From: JANNVZ01 sp031418455
Lineage (GTDB): Bacteria; Bacteroidota; Bacteroidia; Flavobacteriales_D; Sanyastnellaceae
Direction of reading: 5' to 3'
DNA length: 54,421 nt
Assembly: GCA_031418455.1 (NCBI GenBank)
Contig: JANOXJ010000121.1
Location: forward strand, 1 to 54,421
Of this stretch, positions 1 to 9,619 are shown piece by piece; within the stretch, counting starts at the first letter, position 1; every line of letters starts with the position of its first letter. The translations under genes were made by a program, and so were the position numbers. Under the pieces are notes generated by a model. It had not been told where the DNA came from and made no database searches. It was given only the letters and a program-made list of their open reading frames with translations.

Positions 1-342
1 ATTCAAAAAAATATCTTGCGACATTTTATGATGCTCTGGTGATGAAGTGCGGTGGTATTCATCAAACGAAATTCCGAAATCCGCAAAGGCCTTTTTCATC
101 AATTCGTGATAATAATCTACAATTTCGCGCGGTGTTTTGCCTTCTTTTTTTGCGCGCAGTGTAATAGCTGCACCATGCTCATCGCTTCCGCAGATAAAAG
201 CCACATCCTTTTGGTTGGCACGCAGGTAGCGCACATATATATCTGCATTTAAGTATGCACCGGCTATGTGGCCTATGTGCAACGGGCCATTAGCATAGGG
301 CAACGCAGAGGTTACTAAATATCTTTTGGGTTCTTTATTCAT
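1..342 (-). CDS. metG: Methionyl-tRNA synthetase, N-terminal part (runs off the left edge)
   Basis: Cytoplasmic class I aminoacyl-tRNA synthetase that charges tRNA-Met; essential for translation. Only the first 114 codons lie in the window; the stop is beyond position 1. Seen directly: residues 8-25 read YLVTSALPYANGPLHIGH, containing the HIGH ATP-binding signature at 22-25, followed by CGSDEHG at 51-57, which is typical of MetRS. The KMSKS loop, zinc knuckle and anticodon-binding domain would lie outside. The start at 342 is the only ATG close to the conserved first strand and gives a normal 7-residue lead. The next gene upstream (434-1609, same strand) ends 91 bases away; no strong terminator is visible between them, so read-through is possible. 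Confidence 0.95.
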   Translation of the reverse strand, partial: MNKEPKRYLVTSALPYANGPLHIGHIAGAYLNADIYVRYLRANQKDVAFICGSDEHGAAITLRAKKEGKTPREIVDYYHELMKKAFADFGISFDEYHRTSSPEHHKMSQDIFLN

Positions 343-433
343 TGCTATTTCGTGGTGCGAAGTTAACAACTGAAAGGGCTACAAACAGCAACCAATTAGG
401 AGGATTTAGACAATCCAACTTAGTCAAACTAAA

Positions 434-1609
434 TTAGAACGAATATCCCAAACGTTTCATTTCCACCTCATTGTTTACATAAAAACTGATAAGAAATAAC
501 GCGGAAAAATTTGGGCCTTTAATGTCAGTGCCACGCACATTGTGGTAATTGGTATAGTTGTATTTGCCCAGCACACCTAAGTGGCACACATTGGTAACTC
601 GCAGGTTGTAAGTTAATCCGGTATTGGCTATCACCGTGGGCAAATATTTGCGCGGTGTGCTGGCAGTGCCATCATCAGGATTGGGGTCTTGCACATTGCG
701 CAAGCTTTCAGGCAGCACATTTAAATGGTCGTAACCAATGCCAGTGCGCCAACCAAATCTGTGGCGCAGGTTGGGCGAACGCCATATGGTTTTGTCAAAC
801 TCAAGACCCAAATAAAAACCCGAAATGTAATCGGTGGCATGCAACGAATCTTTGTAATACACCATTACAGAATCTGTTGGGGTAGCACCCAGTTTTGCCT
901 CCAAGGCCAATTCCAGAATATTGGCTTTGCCATAAGTGCCTCCTAAGGTAAAACCAATAACTGAATTAATTCCCAATTTGGAAGCGCCCAACATGGGCAG
1001 CCATGCACCAGTGCGCAACTGAAAGTGCGCACCATTTTCCGAGAGCATATTTTTTTTGCGTTGCAAAAATTGCTTTTGCATGGCTGTGTTTTTCATCTTG
1101 TCCGATTTCAAAAGTGCCAAGGCATCTGCTCTATAGCCGCCCAGCATAAGGCACACCAATTCGTCAAAAGTATTTTCCTTTAATGTAGTCAATATTCTTT
1201 CTGCCCTGTCAGCTATTGCATCTATGTACAGATGCTCATACCTCATATTATACCCATTGTAACTGTAGTATTGCGTGCGGTAATATTTATTATCAAACTC
1301 GCTGTCGATGAGTGCATTTATAAACTCCACTGAATCTGACACCTCTATTTTGCGCTGTTGCATTAAATCCAAAATGGCTCCCGCATATATCATTTCATTA
1401 TCGGGCAAGCATTTGTTTTTCCAGATAGCATATACCTGCCTTGCGCTGTCTGCCCTGTCTTCGCGTATATATTTAGCAAGAAAGTACATAGCATTGTTGC
1501 GTATATTCATGCAATCGTCAAAACTTTTTTGCAGCGCAGAATCCAAAGAAATTTGGCCTATAGAAAACAAAGAAATAAAACATGCACATAATGTCACGTG
1601 TATTTTCAT
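434..1609 (-). CDS. Exported two-part protein of unknown function (helical N half, beta-strand-rich C half)
   Basis: Not recognised as a named family. The first 18 residues form a signal peptide (hydrophobic CACFISLFSIG, likely cut before QISLDS). Residues about 20-195 look alpha-helical and charged, somewhat like TPR-type scaffolds. From about residue 200 the pattern becomes alternating polar/hydrophobic strands with repeated Gly and aromatic residues (for example TGAWLPMLG, GFTLGGTYG, YLGLEF), and the chain ends in Phe. That pattern is what outer-membrane beta-barrels or porin-like proteins show, so I infer a small outer-membrane barrel with a periplasmic helical head. No T9SS sorting domain is present. 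It lies head-to-head with the S66 peptidase and upstream of metG. The periplasmic/outer-membrane location is inference; the function is unknown. Confidence 0.8.
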   Translation of the reverse strand: MKIHVTLCACFISLFSIGQISLDSALQKSFDDCMNIRNNAMYFLAKYIREDRADSARQVYAIWKNKCLPDNEMIYAGAILDLMQQRKIEVSDSVEFINALIDSEFDNKYYRTQYYSYNGYNMRYEHLYIDAIADRAERILTTLKENTFDELVCLMLGGYRADALALLKSDKMKNTAMQKQFLQRKKNMLSENGAHFQLRTGAWLPMLGASKLGINSVIGFTLGGTYGKANILELALEAKLGATPTDSVMVYYKDSLHATDYISGFYLGLEFDKTIWRSPNLRHRFGWRTGIGYDHLNVLPESLRNVQDPNPDDGTASTPRKYLPTVIANTGLTYNLRVTNVCHLGVLGKYNYTNYHNVRGTDIKGPNFSALFLISFYVNNEVEMKRLGYSF

Positions 1610-1649
1610 GGTAGAAAATTTAGATTTATAACTACGAATATAGCACTCT

Positions 1650-1657
1650 TACTTTTG
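1650..1657 (+). promoter_or_regulatory. Putative -7 promoter element for the S66 peptidase
   Basis: TACTTTTG matches the Bacteroidota -7 consensus TAnnTTTG and lies 60 bases upstream of the ATG at 1718. No clear TTG -33 element is seen at the usual spacing, so the call is tentative. Confidence 0.35.
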
Positions 1658-1717
1658 TTTAAGTCTTTGCTATTTAATCTTAAAAGTGAGCAGTTTCTCT
1701 TCGCATTTTTGCATTCA

Positions 1718-2668
1718 ATGAAGATTCAAATACCATCATTTTTACAACCGGGCGATACCATTGGAATAGCTGCTACAGCAAGGTGGATAACACCAGAGCA
1801 GTTGCAGCCGGCTATAGATCTGTTTCACTTGTGGGGATTTAAAACTAAAATAGCTTCCAACGTTCACACCCAACATTTTCAGTTAGCCGGAGCAGATCAA
1901 CTGCGTGCACTTGAGTTGCAAAAAATGCTGGATGATGAGCAAATAAAAGCCATCATAATAGCGCGTGGTGGTTATGGCACTGTGCGTGTTATAGACCTAT
2001 TGGACTTTACACAGTTTTTAAAAAAACCAAAATGGATATGTGGCTACAGTGATATAACCATACTGCATGCTCACCTTAACACGCTAGGCATTGCTAGCAT
2101 ACATAGCACCATGCCCATTTCATTTCCCGATGCTACACAAGAGGCACTGCACGATTTGCAACTGGCGCTTACAGGCAAATTAAAAAGTCATGAAGTAGAC
2201 AATTCGGCAATTGAAATATCGTATTCATCATTGGTACAACTGCCTATACTTGGTGGTAACCTATCTGTACTATACAGCATGCTTGGCAGCCGCAGCTTAG
2301 TGCATTGGCAAGCCGCTACTGCCGCGGGTTATTTTCTTTTTATAGAAGATGTGGATGAAATGCACTATCACCTTGACAGAATGATGATGGCACTGCTGCG
2401 TGCAGATATTTTAAAAAATGCACGAGCTATAATTTGTGGTGGCATGACACAGATGAAAGACAACACCCTTCACTATGGTTTTACTAACGATAACCCATGG
2501 GGGTATGATGCTATAGCCACTGTAAAACGTATGGCTGATGAATTAAACATACCAGTCATTTTTAATTTTCCGGCAGGACATCAAAATGATAACCGCGCAT
2601 TTTATTTGGGCGTGCCCGCTGTAATAAATCTTTCAAAAGAAAAAGTGACCATAGCATATCAAGTGTGA
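1718..2668 (+). CDS. S66-family serine peptidase (LD-carboxypeptidase / MccF-like)
   Basis: A 316-residue cytoplasmic enzyme of peptidase family S66, which cleaves LD-peptide bonds of recycled murein tetrapeptides (LdcA) or, in the MccF branch, peptidyl-nucleotide antibiotics. The fold landmarks are in order: PGDTIGIAAT near the N terminus, ARGGYGTVR (82-90), the nucleophile elbow GYSDIT with Ser111, GGNLSVL (179-185), the acidic FIEDVDE with Glu210, and GHQNDNRA with His288. Thus the Ser-Glu-His triad is complete and the length is normal. An upstream ATG at 1598 would add 40 residues with no homology-like character, so I chose 1718, where the family's usual IPxxLxPGD lead begins. LdcA versus MccF cannot be decided from sequence by eye; murein recycling is the default. 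Confidence 0.92.
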   Translation: MKIQIPSFLQPGDTIGIAATARWITPEQLQPAIDLFHLWGFKTKIASNVHTQHFQLAGADQLRALELQKMLDDEQIKAIIIARGGYGTVRVIDLLDFTQFLKKPKWICGYSDITILHAHLNTLGIASIHSTMPISFPDATQEALHDLQLALTGKLKSHEVDNSAIEISYSSLVQLPILGGNLSVLYSMLGSRSLVHWQAATAAGYFLFIEDVDEMHYHLDRMMMALLRADILKNARAIICGGMTQMKDNTLHYGFTNDNPWGYDAIATVKRMADELNIPVIFNFPAGHQNDNRAFYLGVPAVINLSKEKVTIAYQV

Positions 2669-2684
2669 TATTCAATGGTCACTT
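2643..2684. terminator. Two-tier hairpin between convergent genes, overlapping a stop codon
   Basis: Arms AAGTGACCAT (2643-2652) and ATGGTCACTT (2675-2684) are perfectly complementary. Inside them, after a symmetric 3x3 internal loop, ATATC (2656-2660) pairs with GATAT (2667-2671). The TGA stop of the S66 peptidase lies inside the structure. It sits between two convergent genes, so a bidirectional terminator is the simplest reading, although the flanking T tracts are weak. Confidence 0.5.
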
Positions 2685-2710
2685 AAGTATTAGAAATAAA
2701 TTCTTATATT

Positions 2711-5700
2711 CTATCTCAGTAGTGTGACAGTGCCGTCAGCTACTTCAATTTTTCCATCGCGCAGTGCTTCCACTTCCAGGCGCCATACAAATGTGTCAGT
2801 GTTCACATAATATTCGCCACCATCAGCACCACCTGTCCAGGCCATTTCGGGGTCTTCAGTGTAGAAAATTGGGTCGCCCCAACGATTGAAAATCCAGAAG
2901 CGGTATGTGTTAGGTTTATAACCTGTCACCACCGGCTGAAATACATCATTTATGCCATCGCCATCAGGTGTAAATGTGTTGGGCACATACACTTGTAGCA
3001 CACTTTCAATTATAATGTCCTGACAAAGAGTGTCGGCACAACCCTCGCTGCTGGTAGCCGAAAGGCACACCTGAAACACACCCATATCATAATCAGGAAA
3101 ATTGAATGTTGGGTTCATTACTTGCGATGTAGAACCACCAAAGAAATTCCAGCTGTATGACACAGCACCTTGCGACAGGTTGGTAAATTGCACATTGTGC
3201 TCCAATACCGTTACCGGTTGTGGGTCCCATGTAAAATCTATTTCAGGATAGCCATGCACAATAATTGGATCGTCCAGCGAATCGCTTCCCACGCAGCCAT
3301 GCTCGGTAGTTACTGTTAGCGATGGATAAAATTCCTGTTGCAACATATTGGTTGTAAAATCAAACTCAACAGTCTCGCATGTTGGTATAGAAAATCCATT
3401 ATCAAAATCCCAAAGGCAAGTAACAGCATCATTCACCGGCTGTGTAAGATTTACTAATTGCACAGAAAGTGGGAAACAACCTTCGCTTATGTCATTATCA
3501 ATAAGTACCTCAGGAGTATCCCAAACGTGCACACATACGGTATCGGTTTTAGGCACACTGCAACCATCGCTGGCTATTACATAATAGCAGCGGTCTACAA
3601 AAGGACATACCTCCGTAGTATCATTTGTAGAAATAAGCACATCGTCTAACGGTGCTGGTGGTATTTCATACCATTCGGTTTGCACGTTGCCATTGCCACC
3701 ACCTGCTGTGCAGAATAGTTGAGCACAATCATACTCGCATATAAATAAACTGTCGGCACCATTTTGTGTGCTAAGTGTAATTTCAGGAAACATATCAGCC
3801 ACCACCATAGCAGTGTCGCTATAGCAGCCAAGTTGATCTTGTGCTACACCGTATAGTGTTATAGCTTCTTCTATATCATAACAATATGGATTGTCTGTGC
3901 TTACAGCAGGTGCTATAAGATCTGGATTGTCAAACCAGCTTATTTGCAGAGCACCCGTACCACCGCTTGCGGCAGCAGCAAAGCACACCTCGTCTAAATA
4001 ACAGAAAGTATCTTGTGTCCAAACAGGATTAAAGTTTACCTCTGAAGAAATAATGATTACCTCTACAGTGTCGCATGTAGAGCACACATCTATCACATTG
4101 CCATTGTCGTCCAGTACACTGAACACAGTGCAAATTTGGTATTCGCATGGCGGCAAATTGTCAAATACTGCAGTGTTACTAAAAATTGTTTCGGTGTAGT
4201 TGCAGCCATTAATACCTGTAATATTGATAGAAGTAGTACCATCAGTAACCGTTACTGTGCCCAAGTCATATGCACACGTGGCGTTGGTTACTTGTATATC
4301 ATCTATAGTTTCGGGCAGGCGCTCGTTTATGGTAACGCTACCGGCAATGGTGCAGCCTATATTATCTTCTATAGTAAAGTTGTAAGTACCCGGGCAAAGA
4401 TCGTTGGTGCTTAGTTGAGTTAAATTGCCACTCACGGTGTAAGGTGCAAAACCTCCACTTGGAGTTAAACTAATTTCACCATTACAGGTTCCAAAGCAAA
4501 CCTCTTCTGTATAATCTGAAGCAAAAGCCAAAGGAGTTCCCACTATCACATCCGCTGTTTGGGTAGATGTGCAAGATACAGTGGCAAAGTTGTCTGTTCC
4601 TGTTACTTCATATGTAGCATTGCCTGATGGGCATGCCACAACAGAAGCAGTGTTCAAAGGCGCCAGTGTTCCATCGCCCGCTGTCCACACATAATCATCG
4701 GCACCGCTAGCTGTAAGCGTAGTGCAATCGCCATTGCAAAGCGAATCTGGATTAGCGGTAATAGCTATAACAGGTAGTGCGTAATATGTAACTAAAGCAT
4801 CATCGCTTGCTGTGCAACCACCTACCACCGTAGTGGCAGTAACGGTATAAATGGTGTTGCCTGCGGCAGCGCTATTCACTGTGGGTTGTGCTATGGTAGA
4901 AGAACCAACTATTTGGCTCACAGGAGCGGCAGTCCACGCATAGGTAACACCTCCTGCTGCAGGGGTGCCTATGGTTACATCACCATCCACACATTGTTCC
5001 ATATCAGCTCCTGCATTCACCGCAGGCAGCGCTATGGAAGTTACTATAATATCATCGGGTACGTTGCTTACACATCCATTAGGATCTGTTACAGAAATGA
5101 TGGTGTAAGTTCCAGCTACACAAACGTTATATGTAGCACCATCGGCCACAAGAGTTTCTGCTAAGGCCGGTGCAGGATTGGTAAAGTCTGGAGTAAAAGG
5201 TCCAGTGCCAATAATGTCCAATTCTATGTCCACACAAGAACCCGCACAAAACGAGGCCGTGTTAGCCGTCCAGGTTACAGTAGGCAAAGCATTTACGGTA
5301 AGTGTAGCCGCTGGTATATCAGCAGTGTTAGTACAACCATTGTTATCCGTAACAGATATTATATCATATGTGCCATTTGCTGTTGCTGCATAATTATAGG
5401 GGCTTGTTACATTGTCCACACTGTCATTCGCACCAATAGGATCGTCCATTACAAAATCCCAAGGCGATTCTCCGGTAAGGAATGTAACCACAAAGTTGTG
5501 GCTACTGCCTTGGCAAGCACTAGCGTTGCCGCTAATAGTAGCAGTAGGCAAAGGATTTATTAGCACCGCTAAAGTGCCACCTGCTACAGTGCCGTTGCAC
5601 AATGTGTTTAGAGCACCACCGCTGGTAACGGAAACAAGTGAAACCTGAATGGAGATACAAACCTGGAAAGTGTACGGGCTAGCGCCTGCAGGCACAGTTA

Positions 5701-8700
5701 CTGTGGTATTCGCACCGCCTTGTGCATACGTTAAAACCCAAGGACCAGTGCCGGTGAGGCCTACTGACAATGTTACACAACTACCTTGGCAAGCCTCTAA
5801 TCCATTGGGTGCTGAGAGCGTAGCAATTGGTACCTCGTACCAGGTAACAGGCTGCGCGTTAGAATAATCTATATAAGGTGCAGGCGTATTTAAATCAACC
5901 AATCCCCCGGCCGCAGGATTTCCAGCTACTGCTACTATGTAGTAAGTTGTACCAAAAACTGTGGTACCAGAAATATAATTAAAAGTTGCAGAAGTGGCGT
6001 TGCTAGCTAAAACTGTATAGGGTGCAGGGCCACTTGTAGTGGTAAGAATCCACATTAATTCATCATTGGCATCCAGCACCATATCATTATTGTATGTGCC
6101 ACCAACAGCTACTGGCCCACATACCTGAATAGGTGTGTTGGCCATAGAACCAGCATCTGTAACAATAGGGCAGAAATAATTGGTCATATTCATGGTAACC
6201 AAATTACAATCGTGCTGGTCGCTAAATGTCCACGCGCCAGAACCAGGGGCGCTTGGGCTACCTGAAATAGCACCGGTTAAATATGAGTTAGCATCGGTAA
6301 ATGCTCCCGCTGAGCCGCCAACTGCTTCATCATATGGCAATTCGCCACCACTAATATCATACTGCACCTGAAAGGTGTATGGGGTAACAGCAGTATTGCA
6401 TATAGTATCCATAGCCTGCACTGCTATCAAGGTATTCATGTTCACTGTAATGCTATTGTTCACTATGGTAGAGCATTGTGGCGATGCATCCAGATATATT
6501 TTCTCTAACGTGTAAGTCTGTGTAGTTAAAGGACTATCTATGTATGAAAAAGGATTGTTTTGACCCGAAAATGTAACGTCTAGATTAGTACCCGGGTTCT
6601 GCTGAAACACCAAAGTAACACCCAATGCAGGACTAAAAGTAGCATTGAGTGTAACAGACTCGCCCGGACAAAGCTCTGTGTCGCTAGCTGTGTAGGTAAG
6701 CAATGTAGGATACTGTGCTACAGTAACGGTAGTGCAAGAATTTAGGTTGCTATTGTTAGCGTTGGTGCAATTAGCATCTATTACAGAAGTTATGCAATAC
6801 GTGGCATTGCTGGTAGGGCATACGTTAAATGAAAATGGTGAAGCAACAATATTTAGTGCTACTTGCGCAACCCCATTTCTGGTATAGTTTACCGTCCACG
6901 GGCCTACACCTGTGCATGTAAAAATAATATTTTGGCAAGAGCCATTGCATAAAGTATCACCACCGCTAACGGTGGCTGTAGGCAAGCAATTTAATGTAAC
7001 ATTTAATGGAGGGTTGGCCGCATCTGTACTTGGGCACGCAGGTGCGTTGGTGTATTCCACACTTTCTATATCGTATGCGCATGTGCCACATACAGTAGGG
7101 TCAGGCACGTTTATAGTGCCGTTGTCGGCTACCGTAACACTGCCACCAGTAAGCGGAGCGCAACTGCTATAGGTAACCACATAATTACCCGCTTGGCTTA
7201 TATCCACATCCAACACCACGTTGCCACCCACGCATAGGGCGGGTTCAGGCAAAAAACTTGCGGTTACAAGCGGCCTTACTGTCACCATTTGAGTATTTCC
7301 AATATCTGCAGTACAACCGCTTGCATCTGTAACTGTGTCAAGTGTGTAAGTATCGGTAGTTGCCGGATTTACTACAAAAGTGTGTACTGGATTTAAAAGC
7401 GTTCCTAAATCGGTCCAGTCGTTATTAGGCCCATCATCATTAGTAACCGGAGGGTCGTCCCAGATAACATCAAAAGGAGCTGAACCACTTGTAAGAGTGA
7501 TAGTCATGGTAGTAGAACCACCGGCACAAATAGTGGTAGCCCCGGTAAATGAAACAACGGGAGCAGGCACATCGGCTACTGTGGCATTGGCACTGGTGAT
7601 GGTGCAGCCATATACTGCATCTGTAACAGCTACATTGTACACCGTAGCACCGCCATTAAGCCCTGTAATTGTTTGTGGGTCGGCTAGTGCCCCATTCGGA
7701 TCAATATTCCAATCGTAGAGGTATGTTCCAGAGCCATCGCCTGTGGCATTAGCTGTTACGGAACCGTTTACCGCACTGCATGTTTCTGCAGAGGAAACTA
7801 CGTTAACTGCTGTAAGTGCCACATGCACGGTAAGCGTGTCAGAAACGTTGCATTGGGGTGGTATACCTGCCGCTGTTACTCTATACACCGTGGTTACATC
7901 AGGTGTTAAAGTCTGGTTAGGCGTAGGGCCGGCCAAGCCGCTAGTAGCATCGCCTGACAATACTGACCATTGGTAGTTGTTACCATTTATACCAGATGCT
8001 ATTGCTGTAACCGATTGGCCAAGGCAAATGGTAGTGTCGGTAATATTTAATTCTATGTTAGGCCTTACATGCACTGTTATTTGAATAACATCCGTATCAG
8101 GATTGGGGCAGGCATTATCGGTAGCAGTTATAGTAAGCACATAAGGCGATGCAGTAGTCATGGCGCCTGTGGTAAGGAGGGTAAAAGTTCCTATTGCAGG
8201 GTTTATATCACTGGCGTTTTGTACAAATGTGAAACCAGGGTCAACATCAGGTGCATTCACGCCCCAAGTAAGGGTAATAGCTTTAGTGAGGTCTGCATTA
8301 TTAGCCTCTACAGTAAATTGCAAAGTATCGCCAGCGCAGGCCTCCACGGTGGTGCCATTTATAAGGTTAGTTTCGTTGCCTACCGAGGTTACGTTAGGCA
8401 CATCGAAAGCTGTAATAGTTGGCACACAGTTGCGCACAACTATGGTCATGTTTTCATAAATAACACCTACTGTGTTGCCGCCACTGGTCATGGTTATTTG
8501 CACCACAAAGGCATAATTGCCAAGGTTGGCACCGGGGTTAGCCCAGTTAAGCAAAGCACCAGCAGCATTGGGTGTAATGGTTAGTCCGGCAGGCGCGCTG
8601 TAGTTAGGTATGCCCACAGTAGCATCTATAGTAGCACCGGTAGTAAGAGTGGGTTGTATGCTGTATGCAAGGGTATAACCACCAGGGTTAGCCACGTTTA

Positions 8701-9265
8701 TCTGATGCGTAAAAGCCAGGTTTTGGCAAGCATACTCAATAGCCGGAGCGGCAAAAGATGAGGTAATATCTATAGAGTTAGCGCAGGCTATGTTGGTATT
8801 TATAGAAGTTTGGATATAAGCATCTATAGGGTTGCCGGCTATGAAGTTGTCCATGTTCTGGAAGTAATTCCAGCTACCGTTATTCCAAATTACCTCCCAG
8901 GTGCATCCGGCAGCAAGAGTAACCGTTCCTGAATAAGTAACCTGAATGGTGCCTGGTGCTAAGCCGCCAACACAGGAGCTGCTGGCCAATTCGGTAGCAC
9001 ACAGGTCTGAAATTTCCACAGCACTAACATAATCTAAGTATACAGAAAAAGGCAATTCTCCGCAGCCAGAGGGAAAGAAATAGAAATTTTCAGTAGCGGG
9101 GTCGCCAGGAGTGCCATAGCAATCCTTGTACATGGTAAATGTAATTTCATATTGGTCGCCACCAAGGCACTCCCAGGTAATATTGCCACCCAACACGTGG
9201 TTAGCAAAGGAGTTAGCACCTAGAGCACTAATAGCAAGTATACACAACAGTCTTTTCAACATCAT
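2711..9265 (-). CDS. Giant type B T9SS surface protein (SprB-like adhesin), 2184 aa
   Basis: Cell-surface adhesin candidate exported by Sec and then T9SS. Residues 1-21 are a signal peptide. Residues about 22-280 form the N-terminal module that starts HVLGGNITWECLG and contains YEITFTMYKDC, a lead domain I associate with large Bacteroidota surface proteins. The middle is a long array of Cys-rich Ig/PKD-like modules of 80-110 residues, many opening with C(A/N/Q)GSC and containing GTGPW or GESPW. A clear PKD module (VSYSWNFFGGSTSQ) precedes the C terminus. Residues about 2092-2184 are a complete type B sorting domain: YVPNTFTPDGDGINDVF, FWIFNRWGDPIF, ending VTLLR. In Flavobacterium johnsoniae, SprB carries this domain type, moves on the surface and supports gliding; that role here is inference. 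It converges on the S66 gene, and no promoter match was found upstream. Confidence 0.9.
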   Translation of the reverse strand: MMLKRLLCILAISALGANSFANHVLGGNITWECLGGDQYEITFTMYKDCYGTPGDPATENFYFFPSGCGELPFSVYLDYVSAVEISDLCATELASSSCVGGLAPGTIQVTYSGTVTLAAGCTWEVIWNNGSWNYFQNMDNFIAGNPIDAYIQTSINTNIACANSIDITSSFAAPAIEYACQNLAFTHQINVANPGGYTLAYSIQPTLTTGATIDATVGIPNYSAPAGLTITPNAAGALLNWANPGANLGNYAFVVQITMTSGGNTVGVIYENMTIVVRNCVPTITAFDVPNVTSVGNETNLINGTTVEACAGDTLQFTVEANNADLTKAITLTWGVNAPDVDPGFTFVQNASDINPAIGTFTLLTTGAMTTASPYVLTITATDNACPNPDTDVIQITVHVRPNIELNITDTTICLGQSVTAIASGINGNNYQWSVLSGDATSGLAGPTPNQTLTPDVTTVYRVTAAGIPPQCNVSDTLTVHVALTAVNVVSSAETCSAVNGSVTANATGDGSGTYLYDWNIDPNGALADPQTITGLNGGATVYNVAVTDAVYGCTITSANATVADVPAPVVSFTGATTICAGGSTTMTITLTSGSAPFDVIWDDPPVTNDDGPNNDWTDLGTLLNPVHTFVVNPATTDTYTLDTVTDASGCTADIGNTQMVTVRPLVTASFLPEPALCVGGNVVLDVDISQAGNYVVTYSSCAPLTGGSVTVADNGTINVPDPTVCGTCAYDIESVEYTNAPACPSTDAANPPLNVTLNCLPTATVSGGDTLCNGSCQNIIFTCTGVGPWTVNYTRNGVAQVALNIVASPFSFNVCPTSNATYCITSVIDANCTNANNSNLNSCTTVTVAQYPTLLTYTASDTELCPGESVTLNATFSPALGVTLVFQQNPGTNLDVTFSGQNNPFSYIDSPLTTQTYTLEKIYLDASPQCSTIVNNSITVNMNTLIAVQAMDTICNTAVTPYTFQVQYDISGGELPYDEAVGGSAGAFTDANSYLTGAISGSPSAPGSGAWTFSDQHDCNLVTMNMTNYFCPIVTDAGSMANTPIQVCGPVAVGGTYNNDMVLDANDELMWILTTTSGPAPYTVLASNATSATFNYISGTTVFGTTYYIVAVAGNPAAGGLVDLNTPAPYIDYSNAQPVTWYEVPIATLSAPNGLEACQGSCVTLSVGLTGTGPWVLTYAQGGANTTVTVPAGASPYTFQVCISIQVSLVSVTSGGALNTLCNGTVAGGTLAVLINPLPTATISGNASACQGSSHNFVVTFLTGESPWDFVMDDPIGANDSVDNVTSPYNYAATANGTYDIISVTDNNGCTNTADIPAATLTVNALPTVTWTANTASFCAGSCVDIELDIIGTGPFTPDFTNPAPALAETLVADGATYNVCVAGTYTIISVTDPNGCVSNVPDDIIVTSIALPAVNAGADMEQCVDGDVTIGTPAAGGVTYAWTAAPVSQIVGSSTIAQPTVNSAAAGNTIYTVTATTVVGGCTASDDALVTYYALPVIAITANPDSLCNGDCTTLTASGADDYVWTAGDGTLAPLNTASVVACPSGNATYEVTGTDNFATVSCTSTQTADVIVGTPLAFASDYTEEVCFGTCNGEISLTPSGGFAPYTVSGNLTQLSTNDLCPGTYNFTIEDNIGCTIAGSVTINERLPETIDDIQVTNATCAYDLGTVTVTDGTTSINITGINGCNYTETIFSNTAVFDNLPPCEYQICTVFSVLDDNGNVIDVCSTCDTVEVIIISSEVNFNPVWTQDTFCYLDEVCFAAAASGGTGALQISWFDNPDLIAPAVSTDNPYCYDIEEAITLYGVAQDQLGCYSDTAMVVADMFPEITLSTQNGADSLFICEYDCAQLFCTAGGGNGNVQTEWYEIPPAPLDDVLISTNDTTEVCPFVDRCYYVIASDGCSVPKTDTVCVHVWDTPEVLIDNDISEGCFPLSVQLVNLTQPVNDAVTCLWDFDNGFSIPTCETVEFDFTTNMLQQEFYPSLTVTTEHGCVGSDSLDDPIIVHGYPEIDFTWDPQPVTVLEHNVQFTNLSQGAVSYSWNFFGGSTSQVMNPTFNFPDYDMGVFQVCLSATSSEGCADTLCQDIIIESVLQVYVPNTFTPDGDGINDVFQPVVTGYKPNTYRFWIFNRWGDPIFYTEDPEMAWTGGADGGEYYVNTDTFVWRLEVEALRDGKIEVADGTVTLLR

Positions 9266-9550
9266 TCGGTAGGTCCTTTTTTTAGGATAAAATGGTCAAG
9301 GCACACTAAGCCCGTAAAAATCTTCATAAATGATAGCCGCAAATATGGTCCTTAATAAGGTTTTCAACAATTGGCTATCGATGGAACGCACAAAATGCCC
9401 GTCTTGCAGCGCGTTTCATAATCAACAGACTATGGTTTTGTTCAAAATGGTGCATGTAAATCAGAAAAAAAACAACTGCCATGGCATCATCCGGTTTTCC
9501 GAGGTCAAATTACCAAACCAATAATTGATTATGAACAATAGGGAAAATAC
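9266..9550. other. Intergenic region without a supported gene
   Basis: Between the divergent adhesin and lamin-tail genes. It holds a short plus-strand reading frame with a CPSC motif (9375-9386), discussed as a possible degenerate zinc-finger fragment, but nothing that supports an intact gene. No tRNA or strong hairpin is visible. Confidence 0.5.
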
Positions 9551-9580
9551 TTTGAAACCTGTATGAGATAGCTAACTTTG
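9551..9580 (+). promoter_or_regulatory. Bacteroidota-type promoter of the lamin-tail/TonB receptor/nuclease cluster
   Basis: TTTG at 9551-9554 (-33) and TAACTTTG at 9573-9580 (-7, consensus TAnnTTTG) are separated by 18 bases, in the expected range. Transcription should begin near 9587, giving a leader of about 30 nt before the ATG at 9620. Confidence 0.65.
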
Positions 9581-9619
9581 CACGCTTGCTTTTTTAAAAA
9601 AACAACTCAATTGACCACA

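Noticed and set aside
9330..9524. 64-codon plus-strand reading frame as an intact small gene
   Set aside because: Composition is irregular and the zinc-finger-like motif does not continue in one frame; treated only as a possible remnant.
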